Origin: Octadecabacter sp. B2R22 | Lineage (GTDB): Bacteria; Pseudomonadota; Alphaproteobacteria; Rhodobacterales; Rhodobacteraceae | Direction: 5' to 3' | Assembly (NCBI RefSeq): GCF_018861045.1 | Contig: NZ_JAHKQJ010000002.1 | Span: 62,001-126,000, forward strand | DNA: 64,000 nt | In this document: positions 45,104-53,802 of the stretch, piece after piece | Numbering within the stretch: position 1 is the first letter of the stretch | Layout: each line of letters starts with the position of its first letter | Notes under the pieces: model-generated | Database searches by the model: none | Seen by the model: the letters and a program-made list of their open reading frames with translations, nothing else | Told to the model about the DNA's origin: nothing | Program-made: the position numbers and the translations under genes

Positions 45104-45700
45104 ATGTCGAAGTTTGAATTCCCACCCAGCATCGGAAGCCGCCCCATCTGGGGCACGTTGGAACCACGAACTGGCGCGTCGCATTTGTTCATTGCGGATG
45201 CACAAGGCGCCGAAGCAATCATCGACGTCGCCACGCCGGAATTGATGAAAACAGGGCATATCATTTTCATCAGTCTTGGCGCGGATTACGCCGACAAATT
45301 GCGCGCGCTCGGACCTGCACAATTTTACGAGGGGCCAAGCTATGACGCGTCATTGCCGCGCATCAAACGTGTCCTTAGCGATGCCAAGATGGGGCTCCGA
45401 GTTTACCTTGCGGGGACGGAAAGCCTGATGGGGCAAGCCACAAACGAGGCGACATCGGCGGGCGTTCCACCCGCTGCGATCCAAACCGAACACCGCGGGT
45501 CAACGGCGCGACGGATGCAATGTGTGCACTGCAAAGGGTTTACCGAGGACGTGGAAACAGACCCCTTCGTGTGCAGCCATTGCGGGTTGAACCTGTTTGT
45601 GCGGGATCATTACTCTCGCCGATTGGCTGCGTATCAAGGCGTTTGTGTGGATGCCGAAGACCCCGGAAATGTACCGACCCCAAAGGGGATCTACGAATGA
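45104..45700 (+). CDS. dmmA: Dimethylamine monooxygenase subunit DmmA
   Basis: The 198-residue protein ends in a zinc-ribbon or iron-binding motif with C140-x2-C143 and C157-x2-C160 separated by 13 residues. DmmA-family members have this layout. With DmmB and DmmC it demethylates dimethylamine to methylamine. The stop TGA overlaps the ATG of dmmB, so translation is coupled. Confidence 0.85.
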   Translation: MSKFEFPPSIGSRPIWGTLEPRTGASHLFIADAQGAEAIIDVATPELMKTGHIIFISLGADYADKLRALGPAQFYEGPSYDASLPRIKRVLSDAKMGLRVYLAGTESLMGQATNEATSAGVPPAAIQTEHRGSTARRMQCVHCKGFTEDVETDPFVCSHCGLNLFVRDHYSRRLAAYQGVCVDAEDPGNVPTPKGIYE

Positions 45701-46680
45701 GCGCTCCGCAGAAAACCAAATCCGGCCCCGCTCAAATCGACGTCATGGTCAGCGCAGTTGTCCCCGTTACCGAATTTGTGACGCGGTTCGAATTCACCCG
45801 CACGGATGGCGCGGAGTTTCCTCCGTTTTCGGGCGGCGCACATACCGTTGTCACCATGCAAGACGGAACGCGCACGCGGCTTAATCCCTATTCCCTGATG
45901 TCCGATCCTGCCGATCTTTCGACCTACGCGATCTCGGTGCGCCGCGAAGACGAAGGGCGGGGTGGGTCGATGTTTATGCACAGCCACGTCACGCGGGGCG
46001 ACGCGATGACGCTCACCAATCCGGTGAACTTGTTTAGCCTCGACCTTCGAGCCAAGAAACACATCTTCTTTGCGGGCGGTATCGGGATCACACCGTTTCT
46101 GGCGATGATTGGCCAGCTCGAACAGACCAACGGGAATTGGGAACTGCACTACGCGTCCCGCACGCCTGAAAATGCCGCTTATGCAGATATGCTTTTGGCA
46201 AAGTTCCCGACCAAGGTGCATGTTTATTACAGCAGCGCGAATGAACGCATTCCACTTACCGATGTCTTGGTTGGGCAACCCCTTGGCACACACGCTTATG
46301 TCTGCGGGCCCGAGCGTTTGATCGACGGTGTTCACGTCACAGCGATCGGCCTTGGCTGGCCTGACACCAACGTTCACTCCGAAGAATTCCTTGCCCCCGC
46401 CGCCGGTGCCCCGTTTGAGGTCCGCCTGTGCAAGTCGGACAAGACGATAACCGTGGGTGAGCACGAGAGCCTGCTTGAAGCGTTGGAGCGCGAAGGCGTG
46501 GATGCGCCGTTCTTGTGTCGTGGCGGGGCCTGCGGGCAGTGCGAAACCGATGTTGTCAGCGGCGCAGGTGATCTCATTCATCGCGATCACTGGCTGGACG
46601 AAGAAGAGCACGCCAGCGGTAAGAAAATCATGCCCTGTGTCAGCCGCTATGTCGGCGAATTGTTGGAGATTGACCGATGA
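45697..46680 (+). CDS. dmmB: Dimethylamine monooxygenase reductase DmmB
   Basis: The 327-residue protein is a phthalate-dioxygenase-reductase type enzyme with flavin, NAD(P)H and ferredoxin domains. RLNPYSLMSDP is the flavin-binding motif, FFAGGIGITPFLAMI the nucleotide loop, and the [2Fe-2S] cluster is held by C274, C279, C282 and C314 (CRGGACGQC then P-C-V). It passes electrons from NAD(P)H to the oxygenase component. The longer frame from 45520 runs inside dmmA and is rejected. The stop overlaps the start of dmmC by four bases. Confidence 0.9.
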   Translation: MSAPQKTKSGPAQIDVMVSAVVPVTEFVTRFEFTRTDGAEFPPFSGGAHTVVTMQDGTRTRLNPYSLMSDPADLSTYAISVRREDEGRGGSMFMHSHVTRGDAMTLTNPVNLFSLDLRAKKHIFFAGGIGITPFLAMIGQLEQTNGNWELHYASRTPENAAYADMLLAKFPTKVHVYYSSANERIPLTDVLVGQPLGTHAYVCGPERLIDGVHVTAIGLGWPDTNVHSEEFLAPAAGAPFEVRLCKSDKTITVGEHESLLEALEREGVDAPFLCRGGACGQCETDVVSGAGDLIHRDHWLDEEEHASGKKIMPCVSRYVGELLEIDR

Positions 46681-47744
46681 GTATCCAATTCAACGACGAA
46701 ACCTTTCGTGACGATTATTCATTCCATAACTCCGAATGGGCGATCAAACGGTTCCCGTTTCCTTTCCACGAAGACAGCTACATGTATTCGATGAATGCTG
46801 AACAGCATCAGGGCGGGCCGGATGGGTCTGTCTATGAAAAACGGTTCGATGTGGATGAGCACTACGTCTCAGAGATGCAGGACCGTGCCAAGGTTCTGGC
46901 GGATGATCCTCTACGCTGCCAATCCTTGCCACATATGACTTTGGCGGGGTGGGATCTTCTCGAACTGATCATGGTTTCCAAATCCGAAGACTATCCCGAG
47001 TTGTTCGAACTTCACCGCGACGGCAACCAATGGCGCTGGGTGAACAAACCCCTTGGCATTGATGATACCTTTACCTTTTTGGATGAATCGACGCTGCCTT
47101 ATGGCCCTATGGAATATATCACGCGTCAGACACAGGGCGACTTTGCCTTACTGGATCAGCGTGAAGAAAACCTATGGATGGACGCAGGCATGATCACCAC
47201 GCAGGCTGACTGGTCGCTGGATTTTGACATCGGAATGAACTTTTTCGAGTGGCATGCGCCTGTGCCAAAAGCCAACGAAATGGGGATTTTCAAACGCGCG
47301 TTGAAGTACCTCATCAACATTCCGCAGGGGTCTCCGGGGCGTCGGTTGAACTGGACGATGACAGTGAATCCGCTGCTCGATACCTCTCCGGAAAACTACC
47401 ACAAATGGGGCGTCCAGAAGACCACGTTGACGCCGGAAAATATCGGCGCGAAACAACATCTGCGTGTTGAACTTCAAACGTTCTACCGCCTGCCGCGTTC
47501 CAACGCGCTGGCCTTTCCGATCCGCTGTTATCTGTGCAGTTTTCAGGATTTGATGACGATGCCGAAATGGGGCCGCCGTTTGCATCGAGTCATTCGCGAT
47601 CTACCCGATGAACTGGCGACCTATAAAGGCTTTATCGACAACCGCCCGATGATGCTGGACTACCTGTCGAATTTTGATGACGGGTTGCCTACGAGCCCCG
47701 GCATTTTCCCCGAGCCAGAAACCGAGCCACCGCTAAAGGCTTAG
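46677..47744 (+). CDS. dmmC: Dimethylamine monooxygenase haem-dependent subunit DmmC (DUF3445)
   Basis: The 355-residue protein belongs to DUF3445, the haem-dependent oxidative N-demethylase family. Family marks are FPFHEDSYMYSMN, ITRQTQGDFALLD, WSLDFDIGMNFFEWHAP and YRLPRSNALAFPIRCYL with the conserved Arg-rich end HRVIRDLPDELATYKGFIDNR. It is the likely oxygen-activating subunit, acting with DmmB as electron donor. The 3' end overlaps by four bases the convergent regulator gene. Confidence 0.88.
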   Translation: MSIQFNDETFRDDYSFHNSEWAIKRFPFPFHEDSYMYSMNAEQHQGGPDGSVYEKRFDVDEHYVSEMQDRAKVLADDPLRCQSLPHMTLAGWDLLELIMVSKSEDYPELFELHRDGNQWRWVNKPLGIDDTFTFLDESTLPYGPMEYITRQTQGDFALLDQREENLWMDAGMITTQADWSLDFDIGMNFFEWHAPVPKANEMGIFKRALKYLINIPQGSPGRRLNWTMTVNPLLDTSPENYHKWGVQKTTLTPENIGAKQHLRVELQTFYRLPRSNALAFPIRCYLCSFQDLMTMPKWGRRLHRVIRDLPDELATYKGFIDNRPMMLDYLSNFDDGLPTSPGIFPEPETEPPLKA

Positions 47745-48385
47745 GCCTTCTGAGGGTAGCTGATGATCGATAGATAGCGCGACGGTAGCTTCACGAGCTC
47801 TTCGGGGCCGTGGGGCGCGTCGGCGTCAAAGAACAGGGTATCACCTGGCTTGAGCGGGTAGATTTGATCCCCATGGCGGTAATCGACTTCGCCTTCGAGC
47901 ATGTAAATTGTTTCAATCCCACCGTGTTGGAAAGCAGGAAAGACGTCGGATTCCTCGCTCAGGGTGATCATGTAGGGCTCGACGATCACGCCGCTGGAGT
48001 TTGATCCTATGTGACCCAAAAGGTTGTACTGGTGGTTGGCACGTGTGCCTTCGCGTTCCAGTTCAACGCCTTCACCCGCTTTGGTATGAACCGCCGTGCG
48101 CCCTTCTTCAAAACCACGAAAGAATGATGTGATCGGCACGGACAATGCGTTCGCCAAGGTTTGCAACGTGGTCAAAGACGGAGAGGTGTTTCCGTTTTCG
48201 ATCTTGGACAGCATCCCGATGGAAAGGCCCGTGGTCTCGGAAAGATCGGCCACAGTGATGTTTTGCTTGCGGCGATGGGCGCGGACCTCTCGACCGATTG
48301 CAACCTCGAGAACTTTCTCGCGAGTCTCGCGGACGAGGTGGGGGTCTTGGGACAAAGGGGCTGCGGCCATAGAACTGGTCTTCAC
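47741..48385 (-). CDS. XRE-family regulator with C-terminal cupin
   Basis: The 214-residue protein has an N-terminal helix-turn-helix (ITVADLSETTGLSIGMLSKIE, about residues 40-90) and a C-terminal cupin (about 135-205, with QHGGIETIYMLEGEVDYRHG and FFDADAPHGPEEL) that would bind a small molecule. It overlaps dmmC by four bases at its 3' end and precedes the mgd genes, which run in the same direction. It is the only DNA-binding regulator inside the amine cluster and is the best candidate to control it. Confidence 0.85.
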   Translation of the reverse strand: MKTSSMAAAPLSQDPHLVRETREKVLEVAIGREVRAHRRKQNITVADLSETTGLSIGMLSKIENGNTSPSLTTLQTLANALSVPITSFFRGFEEGRTAVHTKAGEGVELEREGTRANHQYNLLGHIGSNSSGVIVEPYMITLSEESDVFPAFQHGGIETIYMLEGEVDYRHGDQIYPLKPGDTLFFDADAPHGPEELVKLPSRYLSIISYPQKA

Positions 48386-48452
48386 TTTATGAAATATCCT
48401 ACGTTTCTAAGGCTTTCGTAAGGGCGGTCAAGGCTTGAGGGGTTAACGCGGT

Positions 48453-49031
48453 TTACGCCACAGAGGTCGCAGCAGTTATTAAAGCATGATGTAGGCTTTG
48501 GGCAGACGCACGTGGGCCAAGGATGCGGATATGATCATCGGCTGCGCGACGGATGACGAAACAGCCCAGCTGGTGGATCATTGTGCGACGCACATCACCG
48601 GCGACCATTTTGCGGATCGGGATGTTGCACAGGATTTCACACATGTCCGGCATTCGTTCACCGATCACATCAAACACGACCCAAGCGCCCGATTGTTCGG
48701 TCACAGAGGCCGCATTGCCGAGCTTGGCCTTGAGCTGGTCGGCAATGTCTTCGTGGGTGTTCATCGGCGCCCCAATCATCCACTGATCCGGCCCCATCCA
48801 GAACCCTGCTTCGGGGTCATGCAGAACGGTTCTTCCGACATCTGGCACTGCGCCAAGAACGTCTTTAAGAACTTTGGCACAAGCCTCCGTACCGCCATTT
48901 CGCGCCGCGACAGAGGCCAGCGCGACGCCCGTGTTTTCTGCGATTGTGACGGTGCCAATGGTTTGTGTGGCCGCGCCGAGTGCGGGCGTTGGTGTTAAGT
49001 CATGCACGAAGCCGCTCCCCTTCTGGGTCAA
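48453..49031 (-). CDS. mgdD: N-methylglutamate dehydrogenase gamma subunit (SoxG-like)
   Basis: The 192-residue protein matches the sarcosine oxidase gamma subunit: FWMGPDQWMIGAPM, QSGAWVVFDVIGERMPDMCEI and the HQLGCFVIRRA end. It is the last gene of a leftward SoxBDAG-type operon, overlapping the alpha gene by 32 bases. Because the operon lies beside gmaS, mgs and dmm genes, I assign it to N-methylglutamate dehydrogenase and not to sarcosine oxidase. The sequence alone does not settle this. Confidence 0.8.
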   Translation of the reverse strand: MTQKGSGFVHDLTPTPALGAATQTIGTVTIAENTGVALASVAARNGGTEACAKVLKDVLGAVPDVGRTVLHDPEAGFWMGPDQWMIGAPMNTHEDIADQLKAKLGNAASVTEQSGAWVVFDVIGERMPDMCEILCNIPIRKMVAGDVRRTMIHQLGCFVIRRAADDHIRILGPRASAQSLHHALITAATSVA

Positions 49032-51933
49032 TGAAATGAGCGCTGCAGATTTCTACAGCGACATCGACGCCCGTCAGTGGGCTCACCAGTCGCATGGTTT
49101 CACCGATACGGTTGCTGCCATCCTTCAGATACGCGAGCGCGATATGATGGCCCAGATTGGGGGAATAGCAGGCAGATGTCACGTACCCTTGATCGTGGGC
49201 GGCATCTACCGGACCCTCGGCCGCCATCAGATGCGCACCCGCCGGAACCTTGTCAGCAGGATCAACCGGTTTAATCCCGACAGCGCGTAGATCGTCCGAT
49301 TGGTTCAGCCCTTCACGGCGTGACAGCACCGCACCGATGCTGTCCTTCTTGGTGCTGACCATGCGCCCCATGCCAAGGTTCGCCGCTGTGGTCGTTCCAT
49401 TCAACTCGTTACCCGCTGCGTGACCCTTTTCCATCCGCATGACGCCAAGGGCTTCGGTGCCGTAGGGGGTGATGTCGAACTCGGCACCAGCCTCCATTAT
49501 GCGGCGGATCAAAGCGTCGCCGTAGGCCGTTGGGACAGCAAGTTCATAAGCAAGCTCTCCGCTAAACGAGATGCGGAAAAGCCGCGCGCGAAGTCCGCCA
49601 CACACCGTGACGTCACCGCAGGCCATGAACGGAAAGGCGTCGTTGCTGATGTCTTGATCAACGATCTTTTCCAGCACGCGGCGCGCGTTCGGTCCGGCAA
49701 CAGCGTATTGGGCCCATGCTTCTGTCGTGGAAATAAGTTGCACGTCCATATCCGGCACAAGGCATTGGCTCACGAATTCCATATGGCGATAGACGGGCAG
49801 GGCGTTGGCGGTGGTGGTGGTGACAACGAAATGGTCTTCGGCCATTCGTGCGGCCGTGCCATCGTCCATTGCGATCCCGTCTTCGCGCAACATCAACCCG
49901 TAGCGCACCTTGCCGACGGGCAGTTTCGCGAAGCCGTTGCAATAGATCATATTCAGGAACGCCGCCGCATCCGCGCCTTGCACGTCGACCTTGCCAAGGG
50001 TTGTCACATCGCAAACACCGACAGATCCGCGCGTTGCCAGAACTTCTCGGTCGACACTTTCGCGCCATGTGGTTTCGCCCGCGTGCGGGAACCATTGGGC
50101 GCGCATCCAATTGCCAACTTCAACAAAAACCGCGCCTTGTTCTTCGGCCCATGCGTGGGTTGGTGTCAGGCGTTTGGGGTGGAAGTCCTGCCCACGGTGC
50201 CGTCCGCCCAAGGCCCCGATCGCGACGGGGGTATACGGGGGGCGGAACATGGTTGTGCCGACCTCGGGGATGGTTTTGCCCGCAAGTTCCGCCATGATCG
50301 CAAGCCCGCCCATGTTAGCGGTTTTCCCTTGGTCGGTTGCCATGCCAAGCGTTGTGTAGCGTTTGAGGTGTTCAACAGATTTGAACCCCTCTTGGTGGCT
50401 GAGTTTTACGTCCTTCACGGTTACGTCGTTTTGCTGATCAAGCCATGCGCGGCTTGCGCCTTCAACATACCAGAACGGGGTGACGGTGACTGGGGCATCC
50501 TCGGCCTGCGGCAACTTGGGCATGCGCCCCTTAAGGTCCAATGCGGCGCGTGCTGCTGTAGCACCGCCCACCAAGGCGCCTGCGGTGGATAGATCACCCT
50601 TCGCGGCACCCGCGACGATCATTCCCACAGGCAAGGCATCAGGAACAAACGCGGCGAGGGCGTCGTTCCACGCCGGACGTCCTTGTTGGTGGCACGTCAT
50701 ATGTACGTTGGGGTTCCAACCACCCGATACGCCCAAGGCTTTGCATTCGATAGTCCGATCCGTCCCATCCGAAAGGCGCACCTGCACAAACGTCAGCCCA
50801 AGCCGCCCCATGGTGTCAGTTACTTGCGCACCAGCCAGAACTTCGTAATCCATTGAGCGCGGTGCATCTGGGCGCGGGTCAATAACGGTGACTTTCACGC
50901 CCTTGGCGTACAGGTCGGCGGCTGTACGGTGACCGTCATCGTTGTTGGTGAAGATCCCAGTGCGATGGCCCACAGCCACACCAAAACGGTTGGCGTAGCT
51001 GCGCAGGGCGCTGGCTGTCATGATGCCGGGGCGATCATTGTTGTTGAATGCAATCGGGCGCTCGATGGCACCCGCCGCCAACACGGTTTTCTGCGTATAG
51101 ATCCGCCAGAGGATTTGGCGTGGTTTACCGTCCATCGGGGTGGCGATATGGTCGCTCACCCGTTCGACCGCGCCGTAGGTGCCGTGATCAAACGCGCCGA
51201 TAATAGTGGTGCGTGCCATAAGCCGCACGTTGGGCATCGCGGTCAGTTCCGCGACTGTTTGGGCTGCCCAATCTGCGCCGGCATCGTCACCAATTCCAAA
51301 CGTTTCACTGTTCAGACGCCCGCCCATGCGAAAATCTTCATCCGCAAGGATCACATCCGCACCGCTGCGTGCGGCCGTTAGCGCGGCCATCAGTCCCGCA
51401 GGCCCCGCACCGATAATCAAGAGATCGCAATGTAAGAAACCCTTGTCATAGGCATCGGGATCATCCTGAAACGAAAGCGACCCAAGCCCCGCCGCGCGGC
51501 GGATGATCGGTTCGTACACCTTTTCCCAAAACGCCTTTGGCCACATGAAGGTCTTGTAATAAAACCCCGCCGTTAGGAAGTTCGATACGCGGTCATTGAT
51601 CGCTAATAGATCAAAGGACAAAGACCCAAGTCGGTTTTGGCTTGTCGCCGTCAAACCGTCGAACAGTTCCGCCGTCGTGGCGCGGGTGTTGGGTTCTTGG
51701 CGCGCACCACTGCGCAGCTGCACCAAGGCGTTGGGCTCTTCGGACCCAGCAGTTAATGGCCCGCGTGGACGGTGATATTTAAAGCTACGCCCCATGAGTC
51801 GCACACCATTTGCCAACAAAGCGGAGGCCAGCGTGTCGCCTGCGTGCCCGTGATAGGTTTGGCCATCAAAGGTGAATTTTAGATTTGCGTCGCGGTCAAT
51901 CTGGCCGCCTTCGATCCGGTTCTTCTGGGTCAT
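49000..51933 (-). CDS. mgdC: N-methylglutamate dehydrogenase alpha subunit (SoxA-like)
   Basis: The 977-residue protein has three parts: an N-terminal ferredoxin-like region with KFTFDGQTYHGHAGDTLASALLANG, a central NAD-binding Rossmann domain beginning DLLIIGAGPAGLMAALTAARSG (about 170-195), and a C-terminal GcvT folate domain (about residues 600-970). It oxidises the methyl group of N-methylglutamate and moves the resulting C1 unit to tetrahydrofolate. It overlaps the delta gene by four bases. SoxA of true sarcosine oxidase has the same architecture. Confidence 0.85.
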   Translation of the reverse strand: MTQKNRIEGGQIDRDANLKFTFDGQTYHGHAGDTLASALLANGVRLMGRSFKYHRPRGPLTAGSEEPNALVQLRSGARQEPNTRATTAELFDGLTATSQNRLGSLSFDLLAINDRVSNFLTAGFYYKTFMWPKAFWEKVYEPIIRRAAGLGSLSFQDDPDAYDKGFLHCDLLIIGAGPAGLMAALTAARSGADVILADEDFRMGGRLNSETFGIGDDAGADWAAQTVAELTAMPNVRLMARTTIIGAFDHGTYGAVERVSDHIATPMDGKPRQILWRIYTQKTVLAAGAIERPIAFNNNDRPGIMTASALRSYANRFGVAVGHRTGIFTNNDDGHRTAADLYAKGVKVTVIDPRPDAPRSMDYEVLAGAQVTDTMGRLGLTFVQVRLSDGTDRTIECKALGVSGGWNPNVHMTCHQQGRPAWNDALAAFVPDALPVGMIVAGAAKGDLSTAGALVGGATAARAALDLKGRMPKLPQAEDAPVTVTPFWYVEGASRAWLDQQNDVTVKDVKLSHQEGFKSVEHLKRYTTLGMATDQGKTANMGGLAIMAELAGKTIPEVGTTMFRPPYTPVAIGALGGRHRGQDFHPKRLTPTHAWAEEQGAVFVEVGNWMRAQWFPHAGETTWRESVDREVLATRGSVGVCDVTTLGKVDVQGADAAAFLNMIYCNGFAKLPVGKVRYGLMLREDGIAMDDGTAARMAEDHFVVTTTTANALPVYRHMEFVSQCLVPDMDVQLISTTEAWAQYAVAGPNARRVLEKIVDQDISNDAFPFMACGDVTVCGGLRARLFRISFSGELAYELAVPTAYGDALIRRIMEAGAEFDITPYGTEALGVMRMEKGHAAGNELNGTTTAANLGMGRMVSTKKDSIGAVLSRREGLNQSDDLRAVGIKPVDPADKVPAGAHLMAAEGPVDAAHDQGYVTSACYSPNLGHHIALAYLKDGSNRIGETMRLVSPLTGVDVAVEICSAHFIDPEGERLRA

Positions 51934-52217
51934 TTTGAACGCCCCTGTGCGCGGGCCACATCACGGGCAAGTTCAACTTTTGAAATCTCATGGGTCAACG
52001 TGTTGCGTGTCACGACCAGCCAAGATCGGTCACCCGCCTCATGGAACCACAACTCTCGGTGCCAGCCCGCAGGGTTGTCGCGCAGATATGCGTAGTCAAA
52101 GAACGTCGCAGCCGCATCCGTGTCGTTTGGGTTCGGGCGGTCGATCAAGCGCGCGTCACCCATGTAGGTGAATTCGGCGCTGTCGCGGGGGCCAAGCAGG
52201 GGGTGATCAATAATCAT
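51930..52217 (-). CDS. mgdB: N-methylglutamate dehydrogenase delta subunit (SoxD-like), no cysteines
   Basis: The 95-residue protein is a SoxD homologue: HPLLGPRDSAEFTYMGDA at the start and WHRELWFHEAGDRSWLVVTRNTLTHEI in the middle. SoxD of sarcosine oxidase holds a zinc ion with three cysteines and one histidine (N-terminal CPYCG plus a later H-x-x-G-C). Here CPYCG is replaced by H-P-L-L-G and the later Cys by Asp, and the protein has no cysteine at all. It is flanked on both sides by short overlaps with the alpha and beta genes. This supports an Mgd subtype. Confidence 0.85.
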   Translation of the reverse strand: MIIDHPLLGPRDSAEFTYMGDARLIDRPNPNDTDAAATFFDYAYLRDNPAGWHRELWFHEAGDRSWLVVTRNTLTHEISKVELARDVARAQGRSK

Positions 52218-53467
52218 CAGTGCAAATTGGGCTGATTGCCCATCCCTTTTTCGTCAATCATCAAGCCCTTTTCAAACCGATCAAATCGGTAGGCTGTGGC
52301 GTTGGGGTGCGGTTCGCCTTTGGCCAGTAAATGCGCAAAAGACATGCCGCTGGCTGGGGTCGCCTTGAAGCCGCCGTAACACCAACCGCCATTGAAAAAG
52401 AGCCCGTCAATATGGGTCTTGTCGATGATCGGCGAGCCATCCATCGACATGTCCATAATCCCGCCCCACATTCGCAAAAGCCGTGCACGGCCTAGCATCG
52501 GGAAGATCGCCATCGCGCCCTCACAGACGTCTTCGACCACGGGCAAGTTGCCGCGCTGGGCGTAGGAATTATAACCGTCGATGTCGCCACCAAAGACAAG
52601 GCCACCCTTGTCGGATTGGCTGCAATAAAAGTGCCCCGCGCCAAATGTAATGACGCCGGGCAAGACAGGTTTTAACCCTTCGGAGACAAAGGCCTGCAGG
52701 ACGTGGCTTTCGATGGGGAGGCGCATGTTGGCTTTGCTCATCAATCGCGACGAGTTGCCCGCCACAGCGCAACCGACCTTACCCGCGCCAATAAACCCAC
52801 GCGATGTTTCGACGCCCTTGCAGACTCCGTTTTCGATGCGAAAGCCCGTAACCTCGCAATTCTGGATGATATCGACGCCGCGACTGTCCGCACTGCGCGC
52901 ATAGCCCCATGCGACAGCGTCATGACGCACCGTACCGCCGCGATGCTGCGCCAAGCCCCCTTTGATCGGGAACCGCGCATCGTCTGTGTTCAAAAACGGA
53001 TAACGCTTTTTGATGTCAGCCGTGCTGAGCATATCCGCGTCTGCACCATTTAGGATCATGGCATTGCCGCGCCGTGTGAACGCATCCCGTTGTCCGTCCG
53101 AATGGATCAGGTTCAGGATGCCGCGTTGGCTGACCATTGCGTTGTAGTTGAGGTCTTGTTCAAGGCCTTCCCACAGCTTCAGTGACATCTCGTAGAATGG
53201 CTCATTGCCGTCCAGCAGGTAGTTAGAGCGCACAATCGTGGTGTTGCGTCCAACGTTGCCGCCGCCGATCCAACCCTTTTCAATCACGGCAATGCGGGAT
53301 TGCCCGAATTCTTTGGCAAGGTAATGTGCCGTCGCCAAGCCGTGCCCGCCACCGCCGATAATGACGATGTCATAGTGTTCCGCTGGTTCGGGATCGCGCC
53401 ATGCCGGTGTCCAGCCTTTGTGGCCGCTCAGCGCTTCCTTTATGACGCGAAATCCTGAATATCGCAT
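52217..53467 (-). CDS. mgdA: N-methylglutamate dehydrogenase beta subunit (SoxB-like)
   Basis: The 416-residue FAD enzyme begins with a D-amino-acid-oxidase-like dinucleotide fold (YDIVIIGGGGHGLATAHYLAKE). KGWIGGGNVGRNTTIVRSNYL follows, and RHDAVAWGYARSADSRGVDI contains a candidate His for covalent FMN. The C-terminal end has GGWCYGGFKATPASGMSFAHLLA. The ATG at 53467 follows GGAG; a frame 17 codons longer lacks support. As first gene of mgdA-B-C-D it feeds the substrate amine to the complex. Sarcosine oxidase beta is the sequence-level alternative. Confidence 0.85.
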   Translation of the reverse strand: MRYSGFRVIKEALSGHKGWTPAWRDPEPAEHYDIVIIGGGGHGLATAHYLAKEFGQSRIAVIEKGWIGGGNVGRNTTIVRSNYLLDGNEPFYEMSLKLWEGLEQDLNYNAMVSQRGILNLIHSDGQRDAFTRRGNAMILNGADADMLSTADIKKRYPFLNTDDARFPIKGGLAQHRGGTVRHDAVAWGYARSADSRGVDIIQNCEVTGFRIENGVCKGVETSRGFIGAGKVGCAVAGNSSRLMSKANMRLPIESHVLQAFVSEGLKPVLPGVITFGAGHFYCSQSDKGGLVFGGDIDGYNSYAQRGNLPVVEDVCEGAMAIFPMLGRARLLRMWGGIMDMSMDGSPIIDKTHIDGLFFNGGWCYGGFKATPASGMSFAHLLAKGEPHPNATAYRFDRFEKGLMIDEKGMGNQPNLH

Positions 53468-53802
53468 ATGAACTCCTTTGGAGATCAGTGTGAAAATCGG
53501 CGGGACCATCACGGGCACGCCGAACGAATCCTTGACCCTTTAGACCACCTGAACGGGTTTTTCGCAGGATGGCAATAATCCCAACAAGAAAAAAATATTA
53601 TTAACAGGAAAAAAACAGTGATTGGCGTAATAGACGCTCAGATCGATAGGAAATGCCTTGGCAGCACTTTTAAGGCGACCGTGGTTTCCCTCGATGGGGT
53701 GCGAAAGGGGCATCAGGAAACAAGATAGACCGCATCAGAAAGTTTAGGTTTTTTGAATAGCTCCAATGTTTCACACTGCACCAAGATATAAGGAGTCTCC
53801 CA
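53468..53802. promoter_or_regulatory. Divergent mgdA / luciferase-like gene control region
   Basis: A 335-base spacer with A-tracts and an AT-rich patch (53585-53612) suits promoters for both directions. GGAG near 53476-53479 is the mgdA ribosome binding site and AAGGAG near 53790-53795 serves the luciferase-like gene. I did not find a long palindrome. Confidence 0.45.

Noticed and set aside
45691-46611. 306-codon minus-strand frame over dmmB
   Set aside because: Antisense shadow of the reductase gene, with no ribosome binding site.
49420-50592. 390-codon plus-strand frame over the Mgd alpha gene
   Set aside because: Antisense to the GcvT and Rossmann domains; Cys/His/Gly-rich composition typical of a shadow frame.
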